From contig NC_018708.1 in the NCBI RefSeq assembly GCF_000302535.1, positions 1,674,001-1,738,000 on the forward strand: a stretch of DNA of 64,000 nt, given 5' to 3'. Positions 37,246 to 45,556 of this stretch are shown here, one piece after another (within the stretch, counting starts at the first letter, position 1; each line of letters starts with the position of its first letter). This DNA comes from Acidovorax sp. KKS102. GTDB taxonomy: Bacteria; Pseudomonadota; Gammaproteobacteria; Burkholderiales; Burkholderiaceae_C. Both the position numbers and the translations under genes were made by a program. The notes under the pieces are model-generated. The model was not told where the DNA came from. It saw only the letters and a program-made list of their open reading frames with translations, and ran no database searches.

Positions 37246-38259
37246 ATCGGCGTGGCGGGGGTGGACTTGTCTGCGGCCGAGCCGGGTCTAGCGGCCTGGC
37301 TGGCGCAGGGCTTCCATGGTGACATGCATTACATGGCATCCCACGGCATGAAGCGCGCGCGCCCGGCCGAGCTGGTGCCCGGCACTGTGAGTGTGATCAC
37401 GGCGCGCATGGATTATTTGCCGCGCGATACGGCCAGGGATGTGCCCGGGGGCTGGCAGGCGGCCGAACTCTCCCGCCTGCAGCGCCCGCACGAGGGCATC
37501 GTCTCCGTCTATGCCCGGGGGCGCGACTACCACAAGGTGCTGCGTGCGCGGCTGCAAAAGCTCAGCGACCGCATTGCCGAGGCCATCGGCCCGTTTGGTC
37601 ACCGCGTGTTCACCGACTCCGCCCCGGTGCTGGAGGCCGAGCTGGCTGCGCGCAGCGGCCAGGGCTGGCGCGGCAAGCACACGCTGGTGCTCAACCGCGA
37701 GGCCGGGTCCATGTTCTTTTTGGGCGAGATTTATGTGGACATGGCGCTGCCACCGAGCGAGCCCGTCACCGCGCACTGCGGCAGCTGCAATGCGTGCATC
37801 GACATCTGCCCGACGCAGGCGATCATCGCGCCGCACCGCATCGACGCGAGGCGCTGCATCTCGTACCTCACCATCGAACACGCCGGGCCCATCCCCGTGG
37901 AACTGCGCCCTCTGCTGGGCAACCGCATCTATGGCTGCGATGACTGCCAGCTCATTTGCCCCTGGAACAAGTTTGCCCAGGTCAGCCGCCTGCCCGACTT
38001 TGATGAGCGCAAAGGCCTCTCAGGCCAGCAACTGGTGCACCTGTTTGCGTGGGACGAAGCCACCTTCTTGCGCATGACCGAGGGCGGCCCCATTCGCCGC
38101 ATAGGCCATGAGCGCTGGCTGCGCAATGTGGCGGTGGCACTGGGCAATGCGCTGCGCGCCACCGGCGACGACGCCTTGCGCACTGCGCTGCAGTCACGCG
38201 CAGAGGACGCCAGTGCGCTGGTGCGGGAGCATGTGGCCTGGGCGCTGGAGGCGGGTTGA
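37180..38259 (+). CDS. queG: Epoxyqueuosine reductase
   Basis: Last step of queuosine synthesis in tRNA, cobalamin-dependent reduction of epoxyqueuosine. 359 residues from ATG 37180; ATG 37210 also fits. Two 4Fe-4S motifs: CGSCNACIDICPTQAI (near residue 197) and CDDCQLICPWN (about 250). A C-terminal HEAT-like helical tail begins near residue 305. The substrate motif REAGSMFFLGEIYVD is present. Divergent from tsaE with overlapping starts; together with miaA and tsaE the window holds three anticodon-loop modification genes. Confidence 0.94.
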   Translation: MWCNSQLVPQMQEWARELGFSQIGVAGVDLSAAEPGLAAWLAQGFHGDMHYMASHGMKRARPAELVPGTVSVITARMDYLPRDTARDVPGGWQAAELSRLQRPHEGIVSVYARGRDYHKVLRARLQKLSDRIAEAIGPFGHRVFTDSAPVLEAELAARSGQGWRGKHTLVLNREAGSMFFLGEIYVDMALPPSEPVTAHCGSCNACIDICPTQAIIAPHRIDARRCISYLTIEHAGPIPVELRPLLGNRIYGCDDCQLICPWNKFAQVSRLPDFDERKGLSGQQLVHLFAWDEATFLRMTEGGPIRRIGHERWLRNVAVALGNALRATGDDALRTALQSRAEDASALVREHVAWALEAG

Positions 38260-38284
38260 AGGCGTTTTTGAAAGAAATCGCCTG

Positions 38285-38333
38285 GTAGCGCTAGTGCAAT
38301 ATGCCTGAGTAGCTATCAAAATGGGAGTGATAG
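38285..38333. repeat. GCTATC/CTAGCGC repeat, copy 5 (intergenic)
   Basis: TAGCGCTAGTGCAATATG, then AGTAGCTATCAAAATGGG. It lies between the convergent queG and arylesterase genes, and is the clearest intergenic copy. It matches copy 7 at GTGCAATATGCC versus GTGAAATATGCC. Confidence 0.65.
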
Positions 38334-38349
38334 CCGTTGCGACGGGTCC

Positions 38350-38997
38350 TTACTGCGCCAGCAGCCCTGTCTGCCGCAAAGTGCCCACCAGTCCCTGGAC
38401 AAACTCCGCATACCCTGCGGCGTTGGCGTGGATCTGGTCCGACCGCAACCGCTCTTGCGCGAGCACGCTCGACCAGCCTTTGGCGTGCAGCGGGATCTTC
38501 AGCTCTTCGGCAATCTCTTCGTACAGCGGGTGGTCGCTCAGGCGGCCGGCAGCGGCCATCAGCGACAGCTCGGGCACAGCCACCAGCAGCACCTGGGCGC
38601 CGCTGCCCTTGGCCTCGCTGCAAATGCGCAGGATGTTGGCGCGCGTGGTGGCCGCGCTCTGGCGCCGCAAAAAGTCGTTGCCACCAATGCTTACGATGAC
38701 CAGCGCGGGCTGGTGCTGCTGCAGCAGGCCCGGCAGGCGTGCAAGCGCCTGGGCCGAGGTGTCTCCCGACACGCCGCCGTTGACCACCTTCCAGCCCGTC
38801 AGGCGTGCCAGCTCGGCCGGGTAGGCCGTGTCGACAGAGGCCCCCACGCCCGATGTGAGCGAGTCGCCCAGCGCCAGCACCGTGGCGCCCGGCGGCACCG
38901 CTTGGGCACGCGGCGGTTTGCGGCCACACGCGACCATGCTCAAGGTGGCGACCAGACTGGCGCCCAGCAGCCGCCTGCGGTTCAGACCCCGGCTCAT
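38350..38997 (-). CDS. Arylesterase, SGNH/GDSL family
   Basis: 215 residues. The start MSRGLNRRRLLGASLVATLSMVACG carries RRRLLG and a lipobox-like MVAC, so it is probably Tat- or Sec-exported and may be lipid-anchored. SGNH blocks: ALGDSLTSGVG (Ser), a Gly in VVNGGVSGDTS, Asn in SIGGNDFL, and DQIHANAAGY (Asp/His). Relatives of TesA hydrolyse thioesters, aryl esters and lysophospholipids. ATG 38997 overlaps the AEC stop (ATGA). Convergent with queG. Confidence 0.9.
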   Translation of the reverse strand: MSRGLNRRRLLGASLVATLSMVACGRKPPRAQAVPPGATVLALGDSLTSGVGASVDTAYPAELARLTGWKVVNGGVSGDTSAQALARLPGLLQQHQPALVIVSIGGNDFLRRQSAATTRANILRICSEAKGSGAQVLLVAVPELSLMAAAGRLSDHPLYEEIAEELKIPLHAKGWSSVLAQERLRSDQIHANAAGYAEFVQGLVGTLRQTGLLAQ

Positions 38998-39899
38998 CGC
39001 AGCACCCCCAGCGCAAACGGCAGGCTCACGATGCCCAGCAAGGTGGACAGCGTGACCAGCCCCGCCACATACGGCCCGTTGTAGCCCATGCGCGCTGCCA
39101 GCACATAGCAGGTCGATGCCGTGGGCAAGGCGGCAAAGGCCAGGAGCACGGTGGTCTGCACGGCGTCGAGACCAAATATGCGGGCCATGCCAAACGCCAC
39201 CAGCGGCTGCACCAGGTGGCGGATGGCCAGCACCGATACGCTCAGTGTCTTGCCCCGCGTGAGCAGGCCAAACTGAAGCCCCGCCCCGGCCGCCATCAGG
39301 CCCAGTGCCAGTGATGCGGAGCTGATGCGGCTGACCGTGGGCACCGCCCATTCGGGGATCTGAAAGCCCAGCAGGTTGGCTGCCAGGCCTGAGGCGGTGG
39401 CAATGATCAGCGGGTTGCGCAACAGCTCGCGGGCAAAGCTGTGCTGCCCATGGCGGGCCATGGGCCACACGGCCGCCACGTTGAACAGCGGCACACACAC
39501 ACCGATCAGCACGGCAATCATCAACAGGCCCTGCGTGCCCGCCAGCCGCTCGGCAATGGCCAGGCCAATGAAGGAGTTGAAGCGGAACGCCACCTGCGCG
39601 CTGGCCGCGTGGTCGCGCACGTCGATGTATTTGCCCACCCAGGGCCAGTGCGGCAGGCTGTAGGCCAGCGCGATGCCGATCACGCCCGACAACATGCCTG
39701 CGCCGATCAAGCCAGACGCCGCACCAATATCCATCGGGCTTTTGACGATGGACTGGAAAAGCAGCACTGGGAACAGCAGGTAATACACCAGGCTCTCGAC
39801 CGGCTGCCAGACCGAGCGGTTCAGGGCTGTGTACCGGCAGATCAGGTACCCCAGGAAGATGAGTGAAAAGTCGGGGAGCAGGAGTTGGGCGTAGTTCAC
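38994..39899 (-). CDS. AEC-family (auxin efflux carrier type) transporter
   Basis: 301 residues with about ten hydrophobic helices. From a GTG at 39899 it begins VNYAQLLLPDFSLIFLGYLI, the normal AEC opening. C-terminal LAFAALPTASTCYVLAARMG is the family hallmark. Bacterial members carry malate, malonate or other organic acids. It is coupled to the arylesterase gene by an ATGA overlap. The substrate is unknown. Confidence 0.88.
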   Translation of the reverse strand: MNYAQLLLPDFSLIFLGYLICRYTALNRSVWQPVESLVYYLLFPVLLFQSIVKSPMDIGAASGLIGAGMLSGVIGIALAYSLPHWPWVGKYIDVRDHAASAQVAFRFNSFIGLAIAERLAGTQGLLMIAVLIGVCVPLFNVAAVWPMARHGQHSFARELLRNPLIIATASGLAANLLGFQIPEWAVPTVSRISSASLALGLMAAGAGLQFGLLTRGKTLSVSVLAIRHLVQPLVAFGMARIFGLDAVQTTVLLAFAALPTASTCYVLAARMGYNGPYVAGLVTLSTLLGIVSLPFALGVLR

Positions 39900-40085
39900 G
39901 CGCCGAGAATACTTGATGCATGGCAAGCCTGGCGGGGCTCCCGACAGGTTGAAGGGGTGGCCTGAAACTGCCCACCTGCACCTATTTTTAGGGTTAGCCC
40001 TTATGTGGAATCCGCAGGGCGGTTTGGCGGGTGTTGCGCATACCATCGGCGCTGTTTGTTGTTACCCCGCACGAAGGAGATTTCC

Positions 40086-41051
40086 ATGTATCGTCGTCAA
40101 TGGCTTGCGCTGACCGTACTGGCTGCCGCAGCTGGATCGGCTGCCGCACAAGGCTACCCCAACAAGGTGATCCGACTGGTTGTGCCCTTTGCACCCGGTG
40201 GCACCACCGACATCATTGCGCGCGTGATCGCCGAGCCCCTGGGCCGCGTACTCGGCCAGAGCGTGATCGTGGACAACAAGGCCGGTGGCGGCGGCATTGT
40301 GGGTGCGGCCGAACTTGCCCGCGCCACGGCCGACGGCTACACGCTGGGCGTGGCCACAGTGTCCACCACCGCCGCCAACCCTGCCATCAACCCCAAAACG
40401 CCGTACAACCCGTTGACGGACTTCTCGCCCATCATCAACATTGCGGCCACGCCCAACATCATTGCGGTGAACCCCAGCTTCCCGGCCAAGGACTACAAGT
40501 CGTTCGTGGCCGAACTGAAGAAGTCGCCCGGCAAGTATTCGTACTCCTCGTCCGGCACAGGCGGCATCGGCCACCTGCAGATGGAGCTGTACAAGAACCT
40601 CTCGGGCACCTTTGTGACGCACATCCCCTACCGCGGTGCGGGCCCGGCCCTGAACGACACCGTGGCGGGCCAGGTGCCCATGATTTTTGACAACCTGCCC
40701 TCGGCGCTGCCCTTCATCAAGGAAAACCGTCTGGTGCCCATCGTCGTCGCAGCGCCCCAGCGCGTGGCGGCCCTACCCAATGTGCCCACTTTCAAGGAAC
40801 TGGGCCTGGAGCCGGTGAACCGCATGGCTTACTACGGCATCGTGGGCCCCAAGGGTCTGCCCAAGGATGTGGTGGACAAGATCAACGCCGGTGTGCGCAA
40901 GGCCCTGGAAGACCCGGCCGTGAAGAAGCGCATCGAAGACACGGGCTCGCTCGTGATCGGCAACACGCCCGAGCAGTTTGCCGAGCAGATCAAGGCCGAG
41001 TTCGCTGTCTACAAGGATGTGGTCGTCAAGCAGAAGCTGACGCTGGAATAA
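40086..41051 (+). CDS. Bug-family solute-binding protein (TctC type), first of three
   Basis: 321 residues. Signal peptide [17 protein letters not shown] with cleavage near AAAQG (residue 22). Bug signatures: [17 protein letters not shown] near residue 30, [13 protein letters not shown] near residue 60, and ADGYTLG near residue 80. Bug proteins bind carboxylates or amino acids tightly and may feed a TctAB permease, or act as sensors. No tctAB lies here, so it is an orphan. GAAGGAGAT is its ribosome site. Followed by a terminator. Confidence 0.9.
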   Translation: MYRRQWLALTVLAAAAGSAAAQGYPNKVIRLVVPFAPGGTTDIIARVIAEPLGRVLGQSVIVDNKAGGGGIVGAAELARATADGYTLGVATVSTTAANPAINPKTPYNPLTDFSPIINIAATPNIIAVNPSFPAKDYKSFVAELKKSPGKYSYSSSGTGGIGHLQMELYKNLSGTFVTHIPYRGAGPALNDTVAGQVPMIFDNLPSALPFIKENRLVPIVVAAPQRVAALPNVPTFKELGLEPVNRMAYYGIVGPKGLPKDVVDKINAGVRKALEDPAVKKRIEDTGSLVIGNTPEQFAEQIKAEFAVYKDVVVKQKLTLE

Positions 41052-41072
41052 ACGCCACCGCTTCCGTCCCCA

Positions 41073-41094
41073 GCCGCCTTCGGGCGGCTTTTTT
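41073..41094 (+). terminator. Terminator after the first Bug gene
   Basis: GCCGCC, loop TTCG, GGCGGC, then six T residues; canonical. Confidence 0.92.
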
Positions 41095-41139
41095 GTGCCT
41101 GTGGAGCTGAATGCACGCGATGCATGCTATGGTTTTTGG

Positions 41140-42039
41140 ATGCTTGCTCCCAGTCTGAATGCCATCGACACCTTTGTGGACGCCCTGTGGCTGGAAGACG
41201 GCCTGTCGCGCAACACGCTGGCCGCCTACCGGCGTGACCTGACGCTGTACGCGCAGTGGCTGGCCGACCAGCAGCCCGCGCTGGCGCTGGACGACACGGC
41301 CGAACACCACCTGCAGGCCTACTTTGCCGCCCGCCACGCGCAGACGCGCGCCACCTCGGCCAACCGGCGCCTCACGGTGTTGCGCCGCTACTTTCACTGG
41401 GCGCTGCGCGAGCGGCGCATCACCACCGATCCCACCGTGCGGCTGCAGGCCGCACGCCAGCCGCTGCGCGTGCCCAAGACCTTGTCGCAGGCGCAGGTGG
41501 AGGCGCTGCTGAACGCGCCCGACCTGGGCACCCCCCTGGGCCTGCGCGACCGCACCATGCTGGAGCTGATGTACGCCAGCGGCCTGCGCGTGACCGAGCT
41601 GGTCACGCTCAAGACCTTTCAGGTCGGCCTGAACGAGGGCGTGCTGCGGGTGATGGGCAAGGGCAGCAAGGAGCGCCTGGTGCCGTTTGGCGAAGAGGCG
41701 CGGGCGTGGCTGCTGCGCTATCTGAACGAGGCCCGCGGCGCCATCCTGGGCGGGCAGCAGACGGACGACCTGTTCGTCACCCAGCGCGGCAGTGGCATGA
41801 CGCGGGTGATGTTCTGGGTCATCGTCAAAAAGTGGGCGCAGGTGGCGGGCATCACGGTGCCGCTGTCGCCCCACACGCTGCGTCATGCGTTTGCCACGCA
41901 CCTGCTCAACCACGGTGCCGACCTGCGCGTGGTGCAGCTGCTGCTGGGCCATGCGGATATCTCCACCACCACCATCTACACCCACGTGGCGCGCGAGCGG
42001 CTCAAGTCCTTGCACGCGCAGCACCACCCGAGAGGCTAG
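41140..42039 (+). CDS. xerD: Site-specific tyrosine recombinase XerD
   Basis: Resolves chromosome dimers at dif with XerC and FtsK. 299 residues. Core-binding domain (residues 7-95) starts with NAIDTFVDALWLEDGLSRNT. Catalytic residues are all there: Arg in ASGLRVTELV, Lys in GKGSKERLVP, His-x-x-Arg in HTLRHAFATH, His in LLGHADISTT, and Tyr in TIYTHVAR. The ATG at 41140 gives the family-normal start. It sits between two Bug genes, with terminator sequence before it. It looks like the housekeeping recombinase rather than an integrase of a mobile element, and no attachment sites are seen. Confidence 0.95.
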   Translation: MLAPSLNAIDTFVDALWLEDGLSRNTLAAYRRDLTLYAQWLADQQPALALDDTAEHHLQAYFAARHAQTRATSANRRLTVLRRYFHWALRERRITTDPTVRLQAARQPLRVPKTLSQAQVEALLNAPDLGTPLGLRDRTMLELMYASGLRVTELVTLKTFQVGLNEGVLRVMGKGSKERLVPFGEEARAWLLRYLNEARGAILGGQQTDDLFVTQRGSGMTRVMFWVIVKKWAQVAGITVPLSPHTLRHAFATHLLNHGADLRVVQLLLGHADISTTTIYTHVARERLKSLHAQHHPRG

Positions 42040-42093
42040 CGGGCTGAACGGCGCGCCAGACCGGTTTTACACACCACAACAAGGAGACATTGC

Positions 42094-43056
42094 ATGAAAA
42101 AACTCATCGCCGGCGCGCTGCTGCTGGGGGCGGCCACTCTGGCCATGGCGCAGGCCTGGCCCACAGCCAAGCCCATCCGCCTCATCGTGGGGTACCCGCC
42201 GGGCGGCGGCATCGACTTTGCAGCGCGCACCGTGCAGGTGCCGCTGCAGGAGCTTCTCAAGCAGCAGATCGTGGTGGACTACAAGCCCGGTGCTGGTGGC
42301 ATGCTGGCGGCCACCGAGCTGACCCGGGCCGCGCCCGATGGCTACACGCTGCTGCTGGCCAATACCGGCCCGTTCGCTATCGCACCTTACTTGCAGCGCA
42401 AGATGCCGTACGACCCGCTCAAGCAGTTCAGCTACATCGGCCAGATCAGCCAGGGCAGCTACATCGCGGTCACCCGGCCGGACCACCCTGCCAAGGACCT
42501 CAAGGAATGGGTGGCATGGGCCAAGGCCAACGCTGGCAAGGTGAACTTCGCATCGGGCGGTGCGGGCACCTCCACCCACCTGAATGGCGAGCTGATGAAC
42601 CAGGCGACCGGGCTGGATGTGACGCATGTGCCCTACAAAGGCAGCGCCCCGGCTGTGCAGGACTTGATCGGAGGACAGACGCAGTTGCTGATCGATGCAG
42701 GGCCGGTGCTGCTGCCGCAGGTCAAGGGCGGCAAGCTGAAGGCGCTGGCAGTGACGGGCCCACGCCGCGACCCGCAGTTGCCCGACGTCCCCACAGTGAG
42801 CGAACTGGGCCTTGGTGGCATGGAGTCTGTCGGCTTCCAGGGGCTGGTGGGCCCCGCAGGGCTGCCCAAAGAGGTGGTGGACAAGCTGGCTGCCGAACTG
42901 GCCAAGGTGCTGGCGCAAGCGGAGGTAAAGGCCAAGTTTGCGTCCACAGGTTCGGAGGTACATTCTCTCGGACCCGCGGAATTCTTCAGCTTTGTGAAGG
43001 GCGAGAACGACAAGTGGGCCAAGCTGATCCGCGAGCGCAAGCTCGAACTGGATTGA
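42094..43056 (+). CDS. Bug-family solute-binding protein, second of three
   Basis: 320 residues with signal peptide MKKLIAGALLLGAATLAMAQ. LIVGYPPGGGIDFAARTVQV and KPGAGGMLAATEL are the Bug signatures. It follows xerD by 54 bases with an AAGGAGAC ribosome site, and precedes the third Bug gene by 50 bases. No permease nearby. Ligand unknown; differing residues in the ligand loops from the first and third suggest a different ligand (inference). Confidence 0.9.
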   Translation: MKKLIAGALLLGAATLAMAQAWPTAKPIRLIVGYPPGGGIDFAARTVQVPLQELLKQQIVVDYKPGAGGMLAATELTRAAPDGYTLLLANTGPFAIAPYLQRKMPYDPLKQFSYIGQISQGSYIAVTRPDHPAKDLKEWVAWAKANAGKVNFASGGAGTSTHLNGELMNQATGLDVTHVPYKGSAPAVQDLIGGQTQLLIDAGPVLLPQVKGGKLKALAVTGPRRDPQLPDVPTVSELGLGGMESVGFQGLVGPAGLPKEVVDKLAAELAKVLAQAEVKAKFASTGSEVHSLGPAEFFSFVKGENDKWAKLIRERKLELD

Positions 43057-43106
43057 CGGGCTGACCTGACGGCTGCCCATCGAACTCTTCTCCATTGGCT
43101 CTCACC

Positions 43107-44090
43107 ATGAATCTGCATTTTTCTCGCCGCCAGTTGGTGGCCGCCGCTGCGGTCGCGTTGGCGGTCTCGCCCGTAGTGGCTTCGGCCCAGGCCTGGCCCG
43201 CCAAACCCATCCGCATCATCGTGGCCTACCCGGCGGGGGGCGTGAGCGACAACATCTCCCGCGCGCTGGCCGACAAGCTGGCTGCGCAGCTGGGCACACC
43301 CGTGGTCATTGAGAACAAGGCGGGCGCCAGCGGCAGCCTGGGCGTGGACGCGGTGGCCAAGGCGGCGCCCGATGGCTACACGCTGGGTTTTGCGGCGGTC
43401 AGCCCTCTGGCGCTCAACCCACACCTAGGCAAGTCCCCCTTCGATCCGCAAAAGGACATCGCGCCCGTGGTCAGCGTGATGTATTCGCCCGTGCTGCTGC
43501 TGGGCACGCCCGCGAGCCGCGCGACCGACTTCAAGGACCTGATCGCGCGTGCGCGGGCCCAGCCCGGCACGGTGCGCTGGGCCACGTCGGGGCAGGCGTC
43601 GCTGGGGCACATCATGCTGGAGCAGATCCAGTCGGTGGCGCAGGTGCAGATCACGCACATCCCCTACAAGGGCGGCGGCCAGCAGATGAATGACGCGCTG
43701 GGCGGGCAGTTCGAGGTGCTATCGACCAACGCCGGCCCTGCGGTGCTGCAGCACATTCAGGCGGGCAAGCTCAAGCCGCTGGCGGTGGGGGCTCCGGCGC
43801 GGCTGGATTCGCTGCCCCAGGTGCCCACGCTGGCCGAGCTGGGTCAGCCTGCCGCCAATCTCTCGTCGCTGTTCGGCCTCTATGCCCCGGCGCAGACGCC
43901 CAAGACGGTCATCACGCGCATCAACACCGAGGTGAACAAGGCGTTGGCCTTGCCGGACATCCGCGCCAAGCTCGATGCCACCGACAACGTGCCCACCGGC
44001 GGCACCACGGCCGAGTTCGCGCGCCAGATTGCGCTGGAGTCCGAGAACAATGCGCGCATCATCCGCGCGGCGGGAATCCAGGGCAACTGA
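43107..44090 (+). CDS. Bug-family solute-binding protein, third of three
   Basis: 327 residues from ATG 43107. N-terminus NLHFSRRQLVAAAAVALAVS has an RR pair and hydrophobic region, so Sec or Tat export is possible; cleavage near ASAQA. Signatures IIVAYPAGGVSDNISR and IENKAGASGSLGVDA are present. It is probably co-transcribed with the second Bug gene. A hairpin terminator follows at 44121. Confidence 0.9.
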   Translation: MNLHFSRRQLVAAAAVALAVSPVVASAQAWPAKPIRIIVAYPAGGVSDNISRALADKLAAQLGTPVVIENKAGASGSLGVDAVAKAAPDGYTLGFAAVSPLALNPHLGKSPFDPQKDIAPVVSVMYSPVLLLGTPASRATDFKDLIARARAQPGTVRWATSGQASLGHIMLEQIQSVAQVQITHIPYKGGGQQMNDALGGQFEVLSTNAGPAVLQHIQAGKLKPLAVGAPARLDSLPQVPTLAELGQPAANLSSLFGLYAPAQTPKTVITRINTEVNKALALPDIRAKLDATDNVPTGGTTAEFARQIALESENNARIIRAAGIQGN

Positions 44091-44120
44091 CCGTGTGCAG
44101 GGGTTGAAGCCCCAGAAACG

Positions 44121-44155
44121 CCACAGGCCCTGTCGAAGCAGGGCCTGTGGCTTTT
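44121..44155 (+). terminator. Hairpin terminator after the third Bug gene
   Basis: CCACAGGCCCTG, loop TCGAAG, CAGGGCCTGTGG (a perfect 12-bp stem) then CTTTT. The T-run is short. The opposing EAL-HDOD gene ends 20 bases later. Confidence 0.75.
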
Positions 44156-44174
44156 GGAGAGGGGAAGAACGGGA

Positions 44175-45464
44175 CTATTCTTCGTTCAGGCTCTCGGCCC
44201 AGGTCAGCGCCTGCAGGTGGGCCCAGTTCACCTGGCGGTTGGACAGGTGCAGCGCATCAGCGTTCTTGGCAAAAGCCACCTCGTCGCCACTTTCGCAGGC
44301 CTTGGTCAGTTCGAGGAACGGGGCAAATACACCGGTGCCGCGCAGCAGGGCGTCCATCACCGGTTCGGGCAGGGCCACGGACTCCAGCGCCTTTTCGAGC
44401 GGCACGCCCAGCATGGTGTCCAGCAGCGAGAACACGCCGACCACGAAGGCGTTGTCGCATTCTTCGGGCGGCAGCAGCTCGGCGGCCAGCAGCTCCATCA
44501 GGCGGCCGCGCACCACGGCAGTCTGGCCCACGGCCGGTGGCGCACCTCCCGCCCGCGAGGTGGTCATCAAGAGGGCTGCCCAGCGGAACAGCTTTTTCAG
44601 CCCCAGGATCATCACCGCATGGCGGAACGAGGTGATCTCGCACGACAGGCCAAAACCCGACGAGTTGATGAAGCGCAGCAGGTTGAAAGACAGGGTGGGG
44701 TCTTTCTTGAGCAGGTCTTCGATCTCGGCCGTGCTGGCCTGTTTGCGCACCAGGTTGATGAGCTGGATGATCGTGGCCTGCGAGGGGCGGATGGTGGTGG
44801 CCTTGACCAGCGAGGGGTGGGCGAACCAGTAGCCCTGGAACAGCTTGACGCCCAGGTCACGCATCAACTCGTATTGCGCTGCCGTTTCAACCTTCTCGGC
44901 CACCAGCGTGGCCTTGCTGTGGGTGGTGGCAAATTTGACCAAGGGGGCGGCCAGCTCGGGCTTGAAGGCCTGCATGTCCAGCTTGATGAAGGCCGCCAGG
45001 GGCAGCCAGCTGGTGTAGGCGCGCTTTAGGGCCTGCTGGTCAAACGCCAGGCGAAAGCCGCGTGTGCGCAGTGCTTCCAGCGTGGGCAGGCGGCCTTCGA
45101 TTTCTTCCTGGGTGGCACCGTCGGGCAGGGGCGGAACTTCCAGCACCACCTTTTCGGGGTGGATCAGCTCCAGGTGGCCGCCTGAGAGGCTGTCGTGCGT
45201 GCAGTTGATGAACACCGTCTTTTTGCCGACCAGGGCCTCGGTGCCCGCATAGGACAGGGCGTTGAAGAGCAGGGCCGCATCGCTGGCGGCGGTGTGCGAG
45301 TCAGACGCGGTGGATCGGTCGAACAGCTCGTAGCCATAGACCGCGCGGCTTTCGTCCACGATGGCCTGGCGCGCAATGATGGCAAGGTTCTCGTCCACGG
45401 GTTCGACCGCAGGCGCTGCGGCGTCCGGGGTGTCTTGTTCGGGTGTGCTCGACATGGGGTCCAC
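44175..45464 (-). CDS. EAL-HDOD protein with degenerate EAL domain (copy A)
   Basis: 429 residues. The N-terminal half is EAL-like, but EAL itself reads YELFDRS; NCT, LEVP and FQGYW strands persist while the DDFG metal loop reads FDQQ, so c-di-GMP hydrolysis is unlikely. The C-terminal half is an HDOD domain (LINLVRKQASTAEIEDLLKK followed by PTLSFNLLRFINSSGFGL). Family YuxH-like proteins are thought to act as signalling scaffolds. A tandem paralogue lies directly upstream (copy B), same strand. Partner unknown. Confidence 0.88.
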   Translation of the reverse strand: MDPMSSTPEQDTPDAAAPAVEPVDENLAIIARQAIVDESRAVYGYELFDRSTASDSHTAASDAALLFNALSYAGTEALVGKKTVFINCTHDSLSGGHLELIHPEKVVLEVPPLPDGATQEEIEGRLPTLEALRTRGFRLAFDQQALKRAYTSWLPLAAFIKLDMQAFKPELAAPLVKFATTHSKATLVAEKVETAAQYELMRDLGVKLFQGYWFAHPSLVKATTIRPSQATIIQLINLVRKQASTAEIEDLLKKDPTLSFNLLRFINSSGFGLSCEITSFRHAVMILGLKKLFRWAALLMTTSRAGGAPPAVGQTAVVRGRLMELLAAELLPPEECDNAFVVGVFSLLDTMLGVPLEKALESVALPEPVMDALLRGTGVFAPFLELTKACESGDEVAFAKNADALHLSNRQVNWAHLQALTWAESLNEE

Positions 45465-45556
45465 TGAAATGAAAGGCTGGCGATCATTCTAGACCGCCAG
45501 GCGTTGGCAGAGAACCAAAGTATGACCAGGGGCCGCCAGCGTGGCGGCAGCGCCCG

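Noticed and set aside
39000-39981. Arylesterase frame extending upstream as a 543-residue protein.
   Set aside because: The extension overlaps the AEC carrier in another phase; the ATG at 38997 with ATGA overlap and signal-like N-terminus is the natural start.
41140-42039. Tyrosine recombinase as a sign of an integrated mobile element.
   Set aside because: Length and motifs match housekeeping XerD; there are no att repeats, tRNA target or cargo genes next to it.
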